In this document: positions 34,859 through 43,990 of the stretch, one piece after another
Layout: each line of letters begins with the position of its first letter
Numbering within the stretch: the stretch's first letter is position 1
Origin: Thermococcus onnurineus NA1
GTDB taxonomy: Archaea; Methanobacteriota_B; Thermococci; Thermococcales; Thermococcaceae
Length of the DNA: 64,000 nt
NCBI RefSeq assembly: GCF_000018365.1
Contig: NC_011529.1
Span: 62,001-126,000, forward strand
Reading direction: 5' to 3'
Position numbers and translations under genes: made by a program
The notes under the pieces: generated by a model
The model's database searches: none
What the model saw: only the letters and a program-made list of their open reading frames with translations
What the model was told of the DNA's origin: nothing

Positions 34859-35710
34859 ATGAAGATTCACTACGAGTGCATTGCATGTGCTGTAAATCAG
34901 GCCCAGAAAATAGTTGAGATGAGCACTCCGGATTTAAAAAAGCGCAGAGAAGCAATGGTCTTTTTCGGCAGGAGAATTGGTGAGTTTTTTGAGGAAAGCT
35001 CTGTGCCGGCAACTGATGGCGGGAGGTTGTTCCTTGAACTTTACAGCTTTCTGGGAGATGATGATCCGTTCAGGGACTACAAACGTCGTTCTACTGAACT
35101 CGCAGCAAAGGTTGCCACTGATATTGGGGACGTAGAAGATTTTGGCAGGGCTCTGAAGCTGGCTATAGCTGGTAACGTGATTGACTTCGCGGTCGGCTAC
35201 GACCCCGAAAAGATAGGGGAGGACATCCTCCGTATGACTGAAGAAGAGCTCTACGTGGATGAGAGCAATGAGCTGTTTGAAGAGCTAGGGAGGGCAAAGA
35301 GCCTGCTGTACCTCCTCGATAACTGTGGGGAAATTTACTTTGACAAACTGTTCCTTGAGCTCATAAGAAAACTGTTCCCCGGGCTCACTATATACGTTGC
35401 GGCCAAAGAGGGACCGATAATCAACGATGCAACCGTTGAAGACTTGAGAGAAGCTGGCTTTGAAGAGCTGGCTAATGTGGTCTCCACGGGCTCATGCCTT
35501 CCGGGGGCTCCCATGGAATATGTATCCAAGGAATTCAAGGAGATTTTCAGAAAGGTTGATGTCGTCATCGCGAAGGGGCAGGCAAACTTTGAGACGCTGA
35601 GCGATTTAAAGGACTCGAGAATATTCTTCCTGCTTAAGGCGAAGTGCAGGCCAATTTCCAGAGAGTTGAATGTTCCTCAGGGTTCATTGGTGTGCATAAG
35701 GGGCGCGTAA
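34859..35710 (+). CDS. DUF89/ARMT1-like metal-dependent phosphatase
   Basis: The 283-residue product belongs to the DUF89 family, whose characterised members are metal-dependent phosphatases that remove damaged or overflow phosphometabolites. The family motifs are clear: HYECIACAVNQAQKI at the N-terminus, LLYLLDNCGEIYFDKL (metal-binding Asp-Asn) near residue 155, and KGQANFETLSD near 240. The N-terminal cysteines are typical of the archaeal subgroup. Start ATG 34,859 after GGTGATGGT. Confidence 0.85.
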   Translation: MKIHYECIACAVNQAQKIVEMSTPDLKKRREAMVFFGRRIGEFFEESSVPATDGGRLFLELYSFLGDDDPFRDYKRRSTELAAKVATDIGDVEDFGRALKLAIAGNVIDFAVGYDPEKIGEDILRMTEEELYVDESNELFEELGRAKSLLYLLDNCGEIYFDKLFLELIRKLFPGLTIYVAAKEGPIINDATVEDLREAGFEELANVVSTGSCLPGAPMEYVSKEFKEIFRKVDVVIAKGQANFETLSDLKDSRIFFLLKAKCRPISRELNVPQGSLVCIRGA

Positions 35711-35712
35711 TA

Positions 35713-35746
35713 GACAATTGTCGATATTAACTTTAACGAATGTCTA
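35713..35746. repeat. Palindrome and inverted repeat before a small gene
   Basis: GACAATTGTC (35,713-35,722) is a perfect ten-base palindrome, and TAGACA at 35,711 is mirrored by TGTCTA at 35,741-35,746. It follows the DUF89 stop directly and precedes the TATA box (GGTATATATAAAC, about 35,772-35,784) of the next gene, so it may be an operator or part of a terminator. Confidence 0.4.
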
Positions 35747-35795
35747 TAGAAAACCTTTTTATACTTTTAAGTGGTATATATAAACGGTGATACCA

Positions 35796-36005
35796 GTGAC
35801 AACGGTAATTAGACGTGATGCGGATAGATTTTTGAAGGAACTCAGGGCCCATTACGGTGATGTCTGGAAGATGCCTGCCAGTAAGTACCTTTCAAAGCCG
35901 GATTTTGTTGTTGTGGATCCTAAGAGCGGTAAGAAGACAAAGGTAAGCTTCGTGTCCCTCGACGATGGTGAAGTAGTGGGTGTCGTTTACGACGAACTTG
36001 GCTGA
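35796..36005 (+). CDS. Hypothetical small protein, 69 residues
   Basis: The product MTTVIRRDADRFLKELRAHY ends with a small beta-rich part (KTKVSFVSLDDGEVVGVVYDEL). No family recognised. A strong TATA box lies about 22 bases upstream of GGTGAT, and GTG 35,796 is four bases after that site; GTG 35,787 is inside it. It stands alone between two unrelated genes and appears well expressed given its signals. Confidence 0.65.
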   Translation: MTTVIRRDADRFLKELRAHYGDVWKMPASKYLSKPDFVVVDPKSGKKTKVSFVSLDDGEVVGVVYDELG

Positions 36006-36097
36006 TCTTTCGTTTTTTGACTAGATATATCCCATTGTGTTCTACATGCTGGAAATAATTAAATACTCCGATATCATAAATCTCTCTGGTGGAAATT

Positions 36098-37399
36098 ATG
36101 CCAGTGGATGTTTATCGTGAGGCCCTTAGATTAGCTTCTGATATTAGGGACAAGTATCTTCGTGCGGTCACTTACGCTAAAATAGGGTACTATATGCACA
36201 GGGCCAAGAACCCAGGATATAAAACTGCTTTTAAGTACGCATTCACTGCTACGGCTTCTATTGAAAACCCTGTTCTGATGGTTAAAGCATTGATGGAGAT
36301 AGGGACGTACCTCGAGAGGACCGGTTCAAAAACAGCTCGGAAGGTGTTTCATCAGGCTTACGAATCTATAATGGCCTTTCCTCTGCCACTGCGGGACGAT
36401 CTTCTAGAGGAACTGGCGATCAAGCTTCTAGAGCTGGACATGACTGATGATGCCCTCTTCTACGTCACGGACATTGATGACACTGTAAAGCGCAACGACC
36501 TCCTTCTGAAAATACTTCGCGTCTACCTCAAGAAAGGCAATATGCGTAAGGCCAAGCTCATTATAGAACAAATTGATGACGAGCCTTGGCATTCGATAGG
36601 TGCAATTGAAGCCATAAAGGAGCATCTCAAGAGGGAGGAGTTTGGAAGTGCAATCAGGATTCTCTCCGAGCTGAAGAGCGAGTACTGGCTAGGGGAAGCC
36701 ATGAAGGAAGTAGCAGTTTACCTGAAAACCTCAGACGTTCCCAAGGCCACCTACGAAAAGTTCGTTGAGATAGCCCTCAGCATGTCGTCTGAGACAGGCT
36801 TTGACGTTCTGAAATCGCTCCTCGTTGGACTAGGCAACCAGGGGGAGCTCGAGTTCGTGGCGAGGATACTCGAGAGACTTTCCCTTAGTGCTAGACTGTC
36901 TATCCTCAGGGGAATCGTTGAGACATCCTTGGATAGGGCGGAGATACTTTCTCACCTTATCGACTCCCTGGAAGGTTCGGAGTTTGAGGAAATCACCGGC
37001 TTTATTCTTGATCAACTCCTCAGTAAACCTGTGGATGAAAAGTACGAGCCTCTCATAAAGAAGATAGGCAATCGCACAAACGATGATGCTCTCCTCGTTA
37101 AGGTCACTACATACCTGGCAAAACTCGGAAAGTTCGATGATTCACTAAGCTTTGCTCAGCGTGTCCGGGGTCATTATCTCCGTTCCCTTGCCTTCGGTAG
37201 CATTGCTGTGGCGAAACTCAAAGTTGGGGACATAGACGGAGCCATCGATGCTGCCCTTGAAGTTAAGGATTCCAAATGGGGCTCCTGGTTGCTTAGCGAG
37301 ATACTCACCAAAATCCTCGAGCTCCAGACCGAAGGCAGGCTTGAGGAGAACATCGAGGAGAAAGCTATACACCAGAAGATCATCTGGGAAAAACACTAA
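36098..37399 (+). CDS. Alpha-helical repeat protein of unknown function
   Basis: The 433-residue product is wholly helical in appearance, with recurring pairs of helices of about 34 residues (for example YLRAVTYAKIGYYMHRAKNP, ALMEIGTYLERTG, HYLRSLAFGSIAVAKLKVGD), resembling TPR or similar solenoid proteins that bind partners. No signal peptide and no catalytic motif. ATG 36,098 after GGTGGAAATT. It stands alone; MtnP follows 40 bases after its stop with its own TTTTAAGG promoter. Confidence 0.7.
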   Translation: MPVDVYREALRLASDIRDKYLRAVTYAKIGYYMHRAKNPGYKTAFKYAFTATASIENPVLMVKALMEIGTYLERTGSKTARKVFHQAYESIMAFPLPLRDDLLEELAIKLLELDMTDDALFYVTDIDDTVKRNDLLLKILRVYLKKGNMRKAKLIIEQIDDEPWHSIGAIEAIKEHLKREEFGSAIRILSELKSEYWLGEAMKEVAVYLKTSDVPKATYEKFVEIALSMSSETGFDVLKSLLVGLGNQGELEFVARILERLSLSARLSILRGIVETSLDRAEILSHLIDSLEGSEFEEITGFILDQLLSKPVDEKYEPLIKKIGNRTNDDALLVKVTTYLAKLGKFDDSLSFAQRVRGHYLRSLAFGSIAVAKLKVGDIDGAIDAALEVKDSKWGSWLLSEILTKILELQTEGRLEENIEEKAIHQKIIWEKH

Positions 37400-37439
37400 T
37401 GTTTTAAGGCCTCTCCCGTTTCTTTCTTCAGGTGATACC

Positions 37440-38243
37440 ATGCCGAGGATAGCCATTATTGGAGGTTCTGGAGTCTATGATCCGAAGCTTTTGCAGAACG
37501 TCAGAGAGGAATGGGTCAGCACCCCATACGGGAAGGTCAGGGTGAAGATAGGGGAGTACAACGGAGAGGAGATAGCTTTCCTGGCAAGGCACGGTGAAGG
37601 CCACAGCGTTCCACCGCACAAGATAAACTACCGTGCGAACATTTGGGCCCTCCACGAACTCGGTGTTGAAAGGATTCTCTCGACTTCGGCAGTTGGTTCG
37701 CTCAACGAGACCATGAAACCTGGTGACTTTGTCATCCTCGACCAGCTCATGGACTTCACAAAGACTAGGCATTACACTTTCTATGACGGAGACGAGAGTC
37801 CCCATGACAGGAAGTTCGTCGCCCACGTCGATTTCACTGATCCATACTGCCCTGAGCTGAGGAAAGCTCTCATCACTGCCGCTAGAGAACTTGGCTTCAA
37901 ATACCACCCAACGGGAACCTACGCCTGCATGGAGGGCCCACGCTTCGAGACGAGGGCCGAAATAAGGGCACTCAAAATACTCGGTGCGGATGTTGTCGGC
38001 ATGACTCAGTGCCCCGAAGCGGCATTAGCCAGGGAGCTTGAGATGTGCTACGCCAGCGTGGCGATAGTCACCAACTTCGCGGCAGGAATAAGCAGAGAGA
38101 AGCTCACCCACACCGAGGTTGTCGAGCTTATGGCCCAGAAGAGCGAGGAGATAAAGTACCTCCTCATGAAGTCCATCAAGTATATTCCTGAGGAGAGGCG
38201 CTGTGGATGTAAGGATGCCCTTAAGGGTGCCACCGGAGAGTGA
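37440..38243 (+). CDS. mtnP: S-methyl-5'-thioadenosine phosphorylase
   Basis: The enzyme splits methylthioadenosine with phosphate to adenine and methylthioribose-1-phosphate, in polyamine by-product salvage. The 267-residue product has the motifs IGGSGVYDP, FLARHGEGHSVPPHKINYRAN, and YACMEGPRFETRAEIR of the MTAP family, and a C-terminal CGC pair (residues ~256-258), the disulfide-forming CXC motif that stabilises the Pyrococcus enzyme. ATG 37,440 follows GGTGATACC. Confidence 0.94.
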   Translation: MPRIAIIGGSGVYDPKLLQNVREEWVSTPYGKVRVKIGEYNGEEIAFLARHGEGHSVPPHKINYRANIWALHELGVERILSTSAVGSLNETMKPGDFVILDQLMDFTKTRHYTFYDGDESPHDRKFVAHVDFTDPYCPELRKALITAARELGFKYHPTGTYACMEGPRFETRAEIRALKILGADVVGMTQCPEAALARELEMCYASVAIVTNFAAGISREKLTHTEVVELMAQKSEEIKYLLMKSIKYIPEERRCGCKDALKGATGE

Positions 38244-38366
38244 CTCTTCTGTTCTCTTTTCTTCATTGATCAAATCTTCCGTGCTTGCATTTTAAATCCA
38301 AGGTTGACGAAAGGTTAAAAATCCTTTGGTGGTAACCCTTACTGAAAAGCTTTAGGAGGGCCTAAT

Positions 38367-39704
38367 ATGAAGTACGATGTTGTTGTTATAGGCGCGAGCG
38401 CGGGGGGATTAACCGCCGCGATCTCCGCCAAGAGATTTTATCCTGACAAGAGTGTTCTTGTAATTAAGAAGGAGCAAACAGGCATGATTCCATGCGGTAT
38501 TCCTTACATCTTTGGAACTTTCAAGAGTGTTGACGATGATATCCTTCCAGCCGAAAAGTTTCTCGAGCCCCTCGGTGTGGAGACACTCGTCGATGAGGTC
38601 GTCGAGATAGATCCGAAAGCCAAGATTGTGAGGACTAAGAGCGGAAAAGAAATTGCCTGGGAGAAACTCGTCATAGCAACTGGCTCGAAGCCAGTCTTTC
38701 CGGAGCTACCCGGGGCTGAGCTTGAGGATGTTTATACCGTTCCTAAGGACTACCACTACCTGAAAGCTCTCCGCGAGAGGCTTGAGAGCGCCGAAAAAGT
38801 CGTTATCGTGGGTGGAGGTTTTATAGCCCTCGAAGTTGGCGACGAGATAAGAAAGCTCGGCAAGGACGTAACCCTTCTCGTTAGGAGCAGGCTCCTGAGG
38901 AGCTCCTTCGACCCCGAGTTCAGCGAGATGGTCGAAGGGAGACTTAAGGAGGCTGGCATAAATATCGTCTACGGCCAGGTTGAGAGACTCCTGGGAAGCG
39001 AAAAGGTCGAGAAGGTTAAGCTGGTCGACGGTAATGAGCTCGACGCTGATCTGGTGATATTCTCCATTGGCTACCGCCCGAATGTTGACCTAGCCATCAA
39101 AGCCGGCCTGAAGGTTACTCGCTACGGCATCTGGACGGACGAGTATATGAGAACTTCTCACCCGGACATCTTTGCAGTCGGTGACTGTGTCGAGCACAGG
39201 GACTTCTTCACGGGCAAGCCCTATGGCTTAATGCTCGCATCAACCGCAACCTTCGAGGCGAGAATCGCTGGGGCCAACCTCTTTAGGCTCCAGATAGTCA
39301 GGGAAAACAGGAGGACAATAGGCGTTTACTCCACCCACGTTGCCGGTCTGACCTTGGCTGCAGCAGGTCTAACTGAGGAGGCGGCCAGGAGGGAGGGCTT
39401 CGAGGTCATAGTCGGCTACGGAAAAGGACCGGACAGGCATCCGGCGAAGTTCCCCGACACTTCAATGGTCACGGTCAAGCTAATATTCTCAAGGGATAGG
39501 GGAGCGATTCTTGGTGCCCAGATAGCCGGCGGAAAGAGTGTTGGCGAGATGATAAACATACTCGCCCTAGCGATACAGAAGCGCCTTACCGCGAGCGAAC
39601 TCTACACGCTGCAGATAGCCACTCATCCCCTGCTTACCGCCTCACCCGTCGGCTATCAGATAGTCAAGGCTGCCGAAGATGCCCTCGCGAAGCTGAGGAC
39701 TTGA
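38367..39704 (+). CDS. CoA-disulfide reductase / NAD(P)H oxidase family flavoprotein
   Basis: The 445-residue flavoprotein has the FAD motif VVVIGASAGGLTAA at the N-terminus, the redox cysteine Cys43 in MIPCGIPY, the NAD(P)H-binding motif VVIVGGGFIALEVGDEI, and the FAD motif DIFAVGDCVEH. In Pyrococcus such enzymes reduce coenzyme A disulfide and also act as NAD(P)H oxidase or sulfur reductase; the exact activity cannot be told by sequence. TATA-like TTAAAAATCC lies near 38,313. ATG 38,367 is preceded by TTTAGGAGGGCC. Confidence 0.9.
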   Translation: MKYDVVVIGASAGGLTAAISAKRFYPDKSVLVIKKEQTGMIPCGIPYIFGTFKSVDDDILPAEKFLEPLGVETLVDEVVEIDPKAKIVRTKSGKEIAWEKLVIATGSKPVFPELPGAELEDVYTVPKDYHYLKALRERLESAEKVVIVGGGFIALEVGDEIRKLGKDVTLLVRSRLLRSSFDPEFSEMVEGRLKEAGINIVYGQVERLLGSEKVEKVKLVDGNELDADLVIFSIGYRPNVDLAIKAGLKVTRYGIWTDEYMRTSHPDIFAVGDCVEHRDFFTGKPYGLMLASTATFEARIAGANLFRLQIVRENRRTIGVYSTHVAGLTLAAAGLTEEAARREGFEVIVGYGKGPDRHPAKFPDTSMVTVKLIFSRDRGAILGAQIAGGKSVGEMINILALAIQKRLTASELYTLQIATHPLLTASPVGYQIVKAAEDALAKLRT

Positions 39705-39857
39705 GGCTTTCTTTTCTTGTGTTTTATCCTGTTTTCATTTTATTTAACGAGAAATCCTCACAAAACAGCAATTCTAACATGAACATGAATATGCACTTAA
39801 AAAAGCATTTTAGAACATCCAGAAACTTTTGATCAAACTTTGCACAAGCAAAATTTG

Positions 39858-39935
39858 TGGTGCGGTGGCCGGGATTTGAACCCGGGCCAGCGGCGTGGCA
39901 GGCCGCTGTCCTAGACCAGGCTAGACTACCACCGC
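39858..39935 (-). tRNA. tRNA-Gly (GCC)
   Basis: Minus strand: acceptor stem GCGGTGG/CCACCGC, anticodon stem GCGGC/GCCGC with loop CTGCCAC (anticodon GCC), T loop GGTTCAAATCC, encoded CCA. It is transcribed away from tRNA-Arg (GCG), from which it is separated by a 105-base divergent promoter region. Confidence 0.97.
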
Positions 39936-40040
39936 ACTGCGCGGCCCGTTAGATACTCACCTCTGGGCGCTTTATAAATCTTTCGGTGGTAGAAAAAGGT
40001 TAAATTTATAAAGCGTCCCTAAGAAGGTTTAGCGGGCAGT
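39936..40040. promoter_or_regulatory. Divergent promoters of tRNA-Gly and tRNA-Arg
   Basis: Two mirrored TATA boxes with the same flank are seen: TTTATAAAGCG read on the minus strand at about 39,968-39,978 for tRNA-Gly, and TTTATAAAGCG on the plus strand at 40,005-40,015 for tRNA-Arg. Each lies about 30 bases from the 5' end of its tRNA. Confidence 0.75.
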
Positions 40041-40118
40041 GCCCCGGTGGCCTAGTCTGGATAGGGCGCGAGGCTGCGGACCTCGAGGTCCGGGGTTCAA
40101 ATCCCCGCCGGGGCGCCA
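40041..40118 (+). tRNA. tRNA-Arg (GCG)
   Basis: Acceptor stem GCCCCGG/CCGGGGC, anticodon stem CGAGG/CCTCG with loop CTGCGGA (anticodon GCG), T loop GGTTCAAATCC, encoded CCA. An AT-rich region with a DUF257-like gene begins directly after its 3' end. Confidence 0.97.
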
Positions 40119-40151
40119 TAATTGTTCTTTTCTGACATGAACACTGGGCGC

Positions 40152-40877
40152 TTAAATGTGGATCCTTTCTCGGGATGTTAGTACCGCAGGAGTTTTCATC
40201 TGAAGTACCACCGGTCTGAATTCTCTGGATAGTCCTTTTAGCACTGCAATATTCTCAACAAACTCATTTTCCTTTAGTATACCTTGTGTGAATATTACAT
40301 AATCACTAATGCTGACCATCCAAGAGTGGAGCTCTTTGGGTACAACGTCCCTATTGACAATAAGAATATCCCAAAACCAATATCCATTTTCCACCAGTTT
40401 TTCACCAGCAAACAAACGTGTTTGGAATAGTTTCTTCACAGTGGACGCCTCAAACCGCTCGTATAATGTGTCTAAAGTTACAAACGCATGAACTACCTTC
40501 CTTTCTTTTAAATTGTATTTTTTAATTATCTGCCTTTTGACTTCGACATATTTCGAAATGAAGGTTCCCCCATCGACATTGCCCACCTTGTAAACGAAAT
40601 CGTAGTGAGTTTCTCCTTCAAAAACATTTATTATCGCTAGATTGCCATTTTTACCCTCCTGAATCACATCTAATCCCGCGGCCTCTATTCTTGCACAGAA
40701 CTTTCTAAAAGGAACTGCAACATTGGTCAAAAGTGCAAAATTCCCTTTCTCTATCTCTTCTTTCACAAGTCTAACTCCGATTTTCCAACCTAGAGAGTAC
40801 TGGTCATATGATAATAGCAAAATCCCTCCAGGGGTGATTTCTCTTAAATATTCCCTTACAGTTTTTACCTTGGTCAT
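40152..40877 (-). CDS. DUF257-like protein, RecA/KaiC-related
   Basis: The 241-residue product resembles the DUF257 family, known mainly from Thermococcales: N-terminal TVREYLREITPGGILLLSYD followed by an alpha/beta core (LAIINVFEGETHYDFVYKVG; HAFVTLDTLYERFE). It looks like a degenerate RecA/KaiC-type domain without a P-loop. ATG 40,877 lies six bases after GGTGAT. The gene and flanks are clearly richer in A+T than their neighbours, and it lies directly behind tRNA-Arg, which may point to acquisition. Function unknown. Confidence 0.7.
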   Translation of the reverse strand: MTKVKTVREYLREITPGGILLLSYDQYSLGWKIGVRLVKEEIEKGNFALLTNVAVPFRKFCARIEAAGLDVIQEGKNGNLAIINVFEGETHYDFVYKVGNVDGGTFISKYVEVKRQIIKKYNLKERKVVHAFVTLDTLYERFEASTVKKLFQTRLFAGEKLVENGYWFWDILIVNRDVVPKELHSWMVSISDYVIFTQGILKENEFVENIAVLKGLSREFRPVVLQMKTPAVLTSRERIHI

Positions 40878-41105
40878 ATTGGAATCACCATTATTTATCT
40901 TTCGAATATTTTGATTATAAGACTTGTGGCATATTTTAGCATAATCAAAACAATGAGTTTCCAAATATTAGATTATTGATATTAAATGTTACAAACAATG
41001 CTATTTTTTGGATGCTTCATGAAATTGTGAAAATTGGGCAAAAATTCAAAGAATTCCGTGTGACGCAGGTTAATTCCACAGAAAATTAAAGGTCAAACAG
41101 AACAG
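40878..41105. other. AT-rich spacer without gene
   Basis: The 228 bases upstream of the DUF257-like gene and downstream of the convergent-read uridine phosphorylase are AT-rich (for example TATTAGATTATTGATATTAAATG). I see only possible promoter sequence for the DUF257-like gene and a T-rich part that may end udp transcription on the minus strand. Confidence 0.4.
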
Positions 41106-41939
41106 CTAAAGCCTTCTCAATCCCGGGAACCACACCTTCTTGCCTTTCTGCTCCTTCTCTTCGTCCCATTCGGCGAGTATCTTTACGGCCTCAGTGGCGA
41201 CCATTGCGGCTTCCTTCTCTCCAGCTTTGCCGAACTCGTTGGTTACCCTGTTAGCAAAGACTGCACAGACACAGCCAGCCCTGAGGCCGTAGATGTTCGC
41301 CAGCGTGAAGAGGGTCGCCGCTTCCATCTCAAAGTTGGTGACCCTGGCCTGCCTGAGGTCGTCGAGGATGTTCTTGGCGAAGCTCGGGAAGTAACCGTTT
41401 AAGCCTGGCCTTCCTTGGCCGAGGTAGAAGCTGTCGGTCGAGGCGGTTATGCCGATATGATAGCGCACTCCGAGGGTCTCGGCGGCCTCGATTAGTGCGA
41501 GGGTAACCTCCAAGTCGGCAACGGCTGGATATTCAATCCTCACGTACTGCTTTGAAGTGCCCTCGAGCCTAACCGCTGCCTTCGCTATGATGAGGTCGCC
41601 TATTTCCATTCCACGCTGGATAGCGCCGGTGGAGCCTACTCTTATGAAGGTATCTGCTCCAATGGCTGCGAGCTCTTCAATCGCTATCGCCGTTGAGGGC
41701 CCACCTATCCCGGTTGAAGTAACGCTTATTGGAACCCCCTTGTATTTGCCCGTGTGAGTTCTGTATTCCCTGTGGAAGGCTATCTCCTTTGCCTCATCCC
41801 ACAGAGAGCTTATCTTTGGAACCCTCTCTGGGTCGCCGGGCAGGAGAACATATCTTGAAACATCCCCCGGCTTGCATGCTATGTGGTACTGATAGCCTTC
41901 CTCAGTTTGGGGCCTGTCTGCAGATAGGAACTTTGTCAT
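41106..41939 (-). CDS. udp: Uridine phosphorylase
   Basis: The enzyme splits uridine and phosphate to uracil and ribose-1-phosphate. The 277-residue product has the phosphate-binding GDPERV, the FIRVGSTGAIQ motif, the nucleoside region RVTNFEMEAATLFTLA and the trimer/hexamer fold of the nucleoside phosphorylase family 1. ATG 41,939 follows GGGTGATTGCC. Divergent from the MEMO-like gene. Confidence 0.9.
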   Translation of the reverse strand: MTKFLSADRPQTEEGYQYHIACKPGDVSRYVLLPGDPERVPKISSLWDEAKEIAFHREYRTHTGKYKGVPISVTSTGIGGPSTAIAIEELAAIGADTFIRVGSTGAIQRGMEIGDLIIAKAAVRLEGTSKQYVRIEYPAVADLEVTLALIEAAETLGVRYHIGITASTDSFYLGQGRPGLNGYFPSFAKNILDDLRQARVTNFEMEAATLFTLANIYGLRAGCVCAVFANRVTNEFGKAGEKEAAMVATEAVKILAEWDEEKEQKGKKVWFPGLRRL

Positions 41940-42049
41940 GGCAATCACCCATCGCTTTTGTGAGAATACCTTGTAGAATTGTGGATAAAAAGTCTTCCCT
42001 AACTAAAAGTCTATAAAATATGGAGCAGAAGCCTCTTTGGGGTGAGACT

Positions 42050-42925
42050 ATGGTGAGGTATCCTGCCGTGGCCGGGAGCTTTTACCCTGGAGATGAAACG
42101 CTCATCGAGATGCTTGAGAAGTTCTTCAGAGACTTGGGTGAGCACGGAAGCGAGAGGAAGATAACAGCTGGTGTTGTGCCTCATGCAGGCTATGTATTCT
42201 CTGGCTACACAGCCTCAAGAACATTTAAGGCCATCTACGAGGACGGTCTGCCGGAGACATTTGTAATTCTCGGGCCGAACCACACTGGCATCGGCTCGCC
42301 GATAGCGGTCTATCCATCCGGCTCTTGGCTGACCCCGCTGGGGGAAATCGAGGTCGATTCAGAGATGGCCAAGACCATAGCGAAGCTCTCTGGGATAGCA
42401 GACCTCGACGAGCTGGCCCACAAGTACGAGCACTCCATTGAGGTTCAGTTGCCATTCATCCAGTACCTGGCCGAGAAAGCTAGAACGGACGTCAGGATAG
42501 TCCCAATAACCCTCGGCATCCAGGACGAGGAGGTTGTGGAGGATCTTGGCAAAGCAATCTACGAGGCTGCTAACGAGCTCGACAGAGACGTTGTGATCAT
42601 AGCGAGCACAGATTTCATGCACTATGGCCCAGCCTATGGCTACGTGCCCTTCAGGGCTAGAGCAGACGAGCTCCCACACCGCGTCAAGGAGTGGGACTTT
42701 CGCGTTATTCAGAAAATCCTCGACTTTGACGTCAAAGGAATGTTCGGCGAGCTGAGGAAGATGGACCACACCATGTGTGGACCGGGAGGAGTTGGAACTG
42801 CCATCGTTTACTCCCGCTTGGCTGGAGCTCTTGAGGCTGAGCTTTTACACTACACGACGAGCTTTGAGGTGAGCAGGAGCACGGACGCGATAGTTGGCTA
42901 TGCCTCTATAGTCTTCAGGAAGTGA
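42050..42925 (+). CDS. MEMO1-family protein (AmmeMemoRadiSam system protein B)
   Basis: The 291-residue product is a MEMO homologue, related to nonheme iron dioxygenases: [13 protein letters not shown] at the start, [12 protein letters not shown] and [12 protein letters not shown] with conserved histidines, ASTDFMHYG, and [19 protein letters not shown]. It is chosen from ATG 42,050 after GGTGAGACT. In many Archaea it is next to mevalonate pathway genes, as here, 60 bases before mevalonate kinase; the reason is unknown. The usual AMMECR1 and radical SAM partners are not in the window. Confidence 0.88.
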   Translation: MVRYPAVAGSFYPGDETLIEMLEKFFRDLGEHGSERKITAGVVPHAGYVFSGYTASRTFKAIYEDGLPETFVILGPNHTGIGSPIAVYPSGSWLTPLGEIEVDSEMAKTIAKLSGIADLDELAHKYEHSIEVQLPFIQYLAEKARTDVRIVPITLGIQDEEVVEDLGKAIYEAANELDRDVVIIASTDFMHYGPAYGYVPFRARADELPHRVKEWDFRVIQKILDFDVKGMFGELRKMDHTMCGPGGVGTAIVYSRLAGALEAELLHYTTSFEVSRSTDAIVGYASIVFRK

Positions 42926-42985
42926 GCTTGATTTGACCAAAACTCACATAAACTTTCTTCCCTTTTCTTGTTTGGAGGGTCAGAG

Positions 42986-43990
42986 ATGAGGGTTCTCGCA
43001 TCAGCTCCTGCTAAAATTATCCTCTTCGGTGAGCACAGCGTCGTCTATGGAAAGCCTGCCATAGCGGCTGCGATAGATCTAAGAACCTATGTCTGGGCAG
43101 AGTTTAACAACAAAGGGGCGATAAAGATAGAGGCCAAGGACATCAAGGTGCCCGGATTGACAGTCTCCTTCTCAGAGGACGAGATATACTTCGAGAGTGA
43201 CTACGGTAAGGCCGCCGAGGTTTTAAGCTACGTCAGACAGGCGATTGAGCTTGTTCGCGAAGAGGCCGACAAGAACGGAAATGGGGTCACAGTCTCGATA
43301 ACCTCACAGATTCCCGTTGGAGCTGGTTTGGGCTCCTCAGCGGCCGTTGCGGTTGCCACCATTGGTGCGGTCTCAAGGCTTCTCGGCCTGGAGCTGAGCA
43401 ACGAGGAAATCGCCAAACTTGGCCACAAAGTCGAGCTCCTCGTCCAGGGCGCTTCGAGCGGGATAGACCCCACCGTCTCGGCCATAGGTGGCTTCTTACA
43501 CTACGAGAAGGGCAACTTCGAGCACCTCCCCTTCATGGAGCTGCCAATAGTTGTTGGCTACACCGGTTCGAGCGGCTCGACTAAGGAGCTCGTTGCAATG
43601 GTCAGAAGGAACTACGAGGAAATGCCTGAAGTTATAGAGCCGATTCTCGTTTCCATGGGCAAGATAGTTGAGAAAGCCAAGGACGTTCTCCTCTCCGAAC
43701 TCGACAATGAAGTCCGCTTTGTCCAACTTGGCAGGCTCATGAACATCAACCACGGCCTGCTTGATGCACTGGGCGTTTCTACCAAGAAGCTCAGCGAGCT
43801 TGTTTACGCTGCCAGAACAGCCGGAGCGCTAGGAGCGAAGATAACCGGCGCTGGAGGAGGCGGATGCATGTACGCTCTCGCCCCTGAGAAGCAGAGTGAG
43901 GTGGCAACTGCAATAACCATCGCCGGAGGAACGCCGATGATAACTAAAATCAGTGACGAAGGGTTGAGGATAGAGGAGGTTCTGCCATGA
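42986..43990 (+). CDS. mvk: Mevalonate kinase
   Basis: The enzyme phosphorylates mevalonate at position 5 for archaeal isoprenoid lipid synthesis. The 334-residue GHMP kinase has [18 protein letters not shown], the glycine loop [16 protein letters not shown] and the C-terminal [17 protein letters not shown] 42,986 follows GGAGGGTCAGAG. Its end overlaps the isopentenyl phosphate kinase start by four bases. Confidence 0.96.
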   Translation: MRVLASAPAKIILFGEHSVVYGKPAIAAAIDLRTYVWAEFNNKGAIKIEAKDIKVPGLTVSFSEDEIYFESDYGKAAEVLSYVRQAIELVREEADKNGNGVTVSITSQIPVGAGLGSSAAVAVATIGAVSRLLGLELSNEEIAKLGHKVELLVQGASSGIDPTVSAIGGFLHYEKGNFEHLPFMELPIVVGYTGSSGSTKELVAMVRRNYEEMPEVIEPILVSMGKIVEKAKDVLLSELDNEVRFVQLGRLMNINHGLLDALGVSTKKLSELVYAARTAGALGAKITGAGGGGCMYALAPEKQSEVATAITIAGGTPMITKISDEGLRIEEVLP

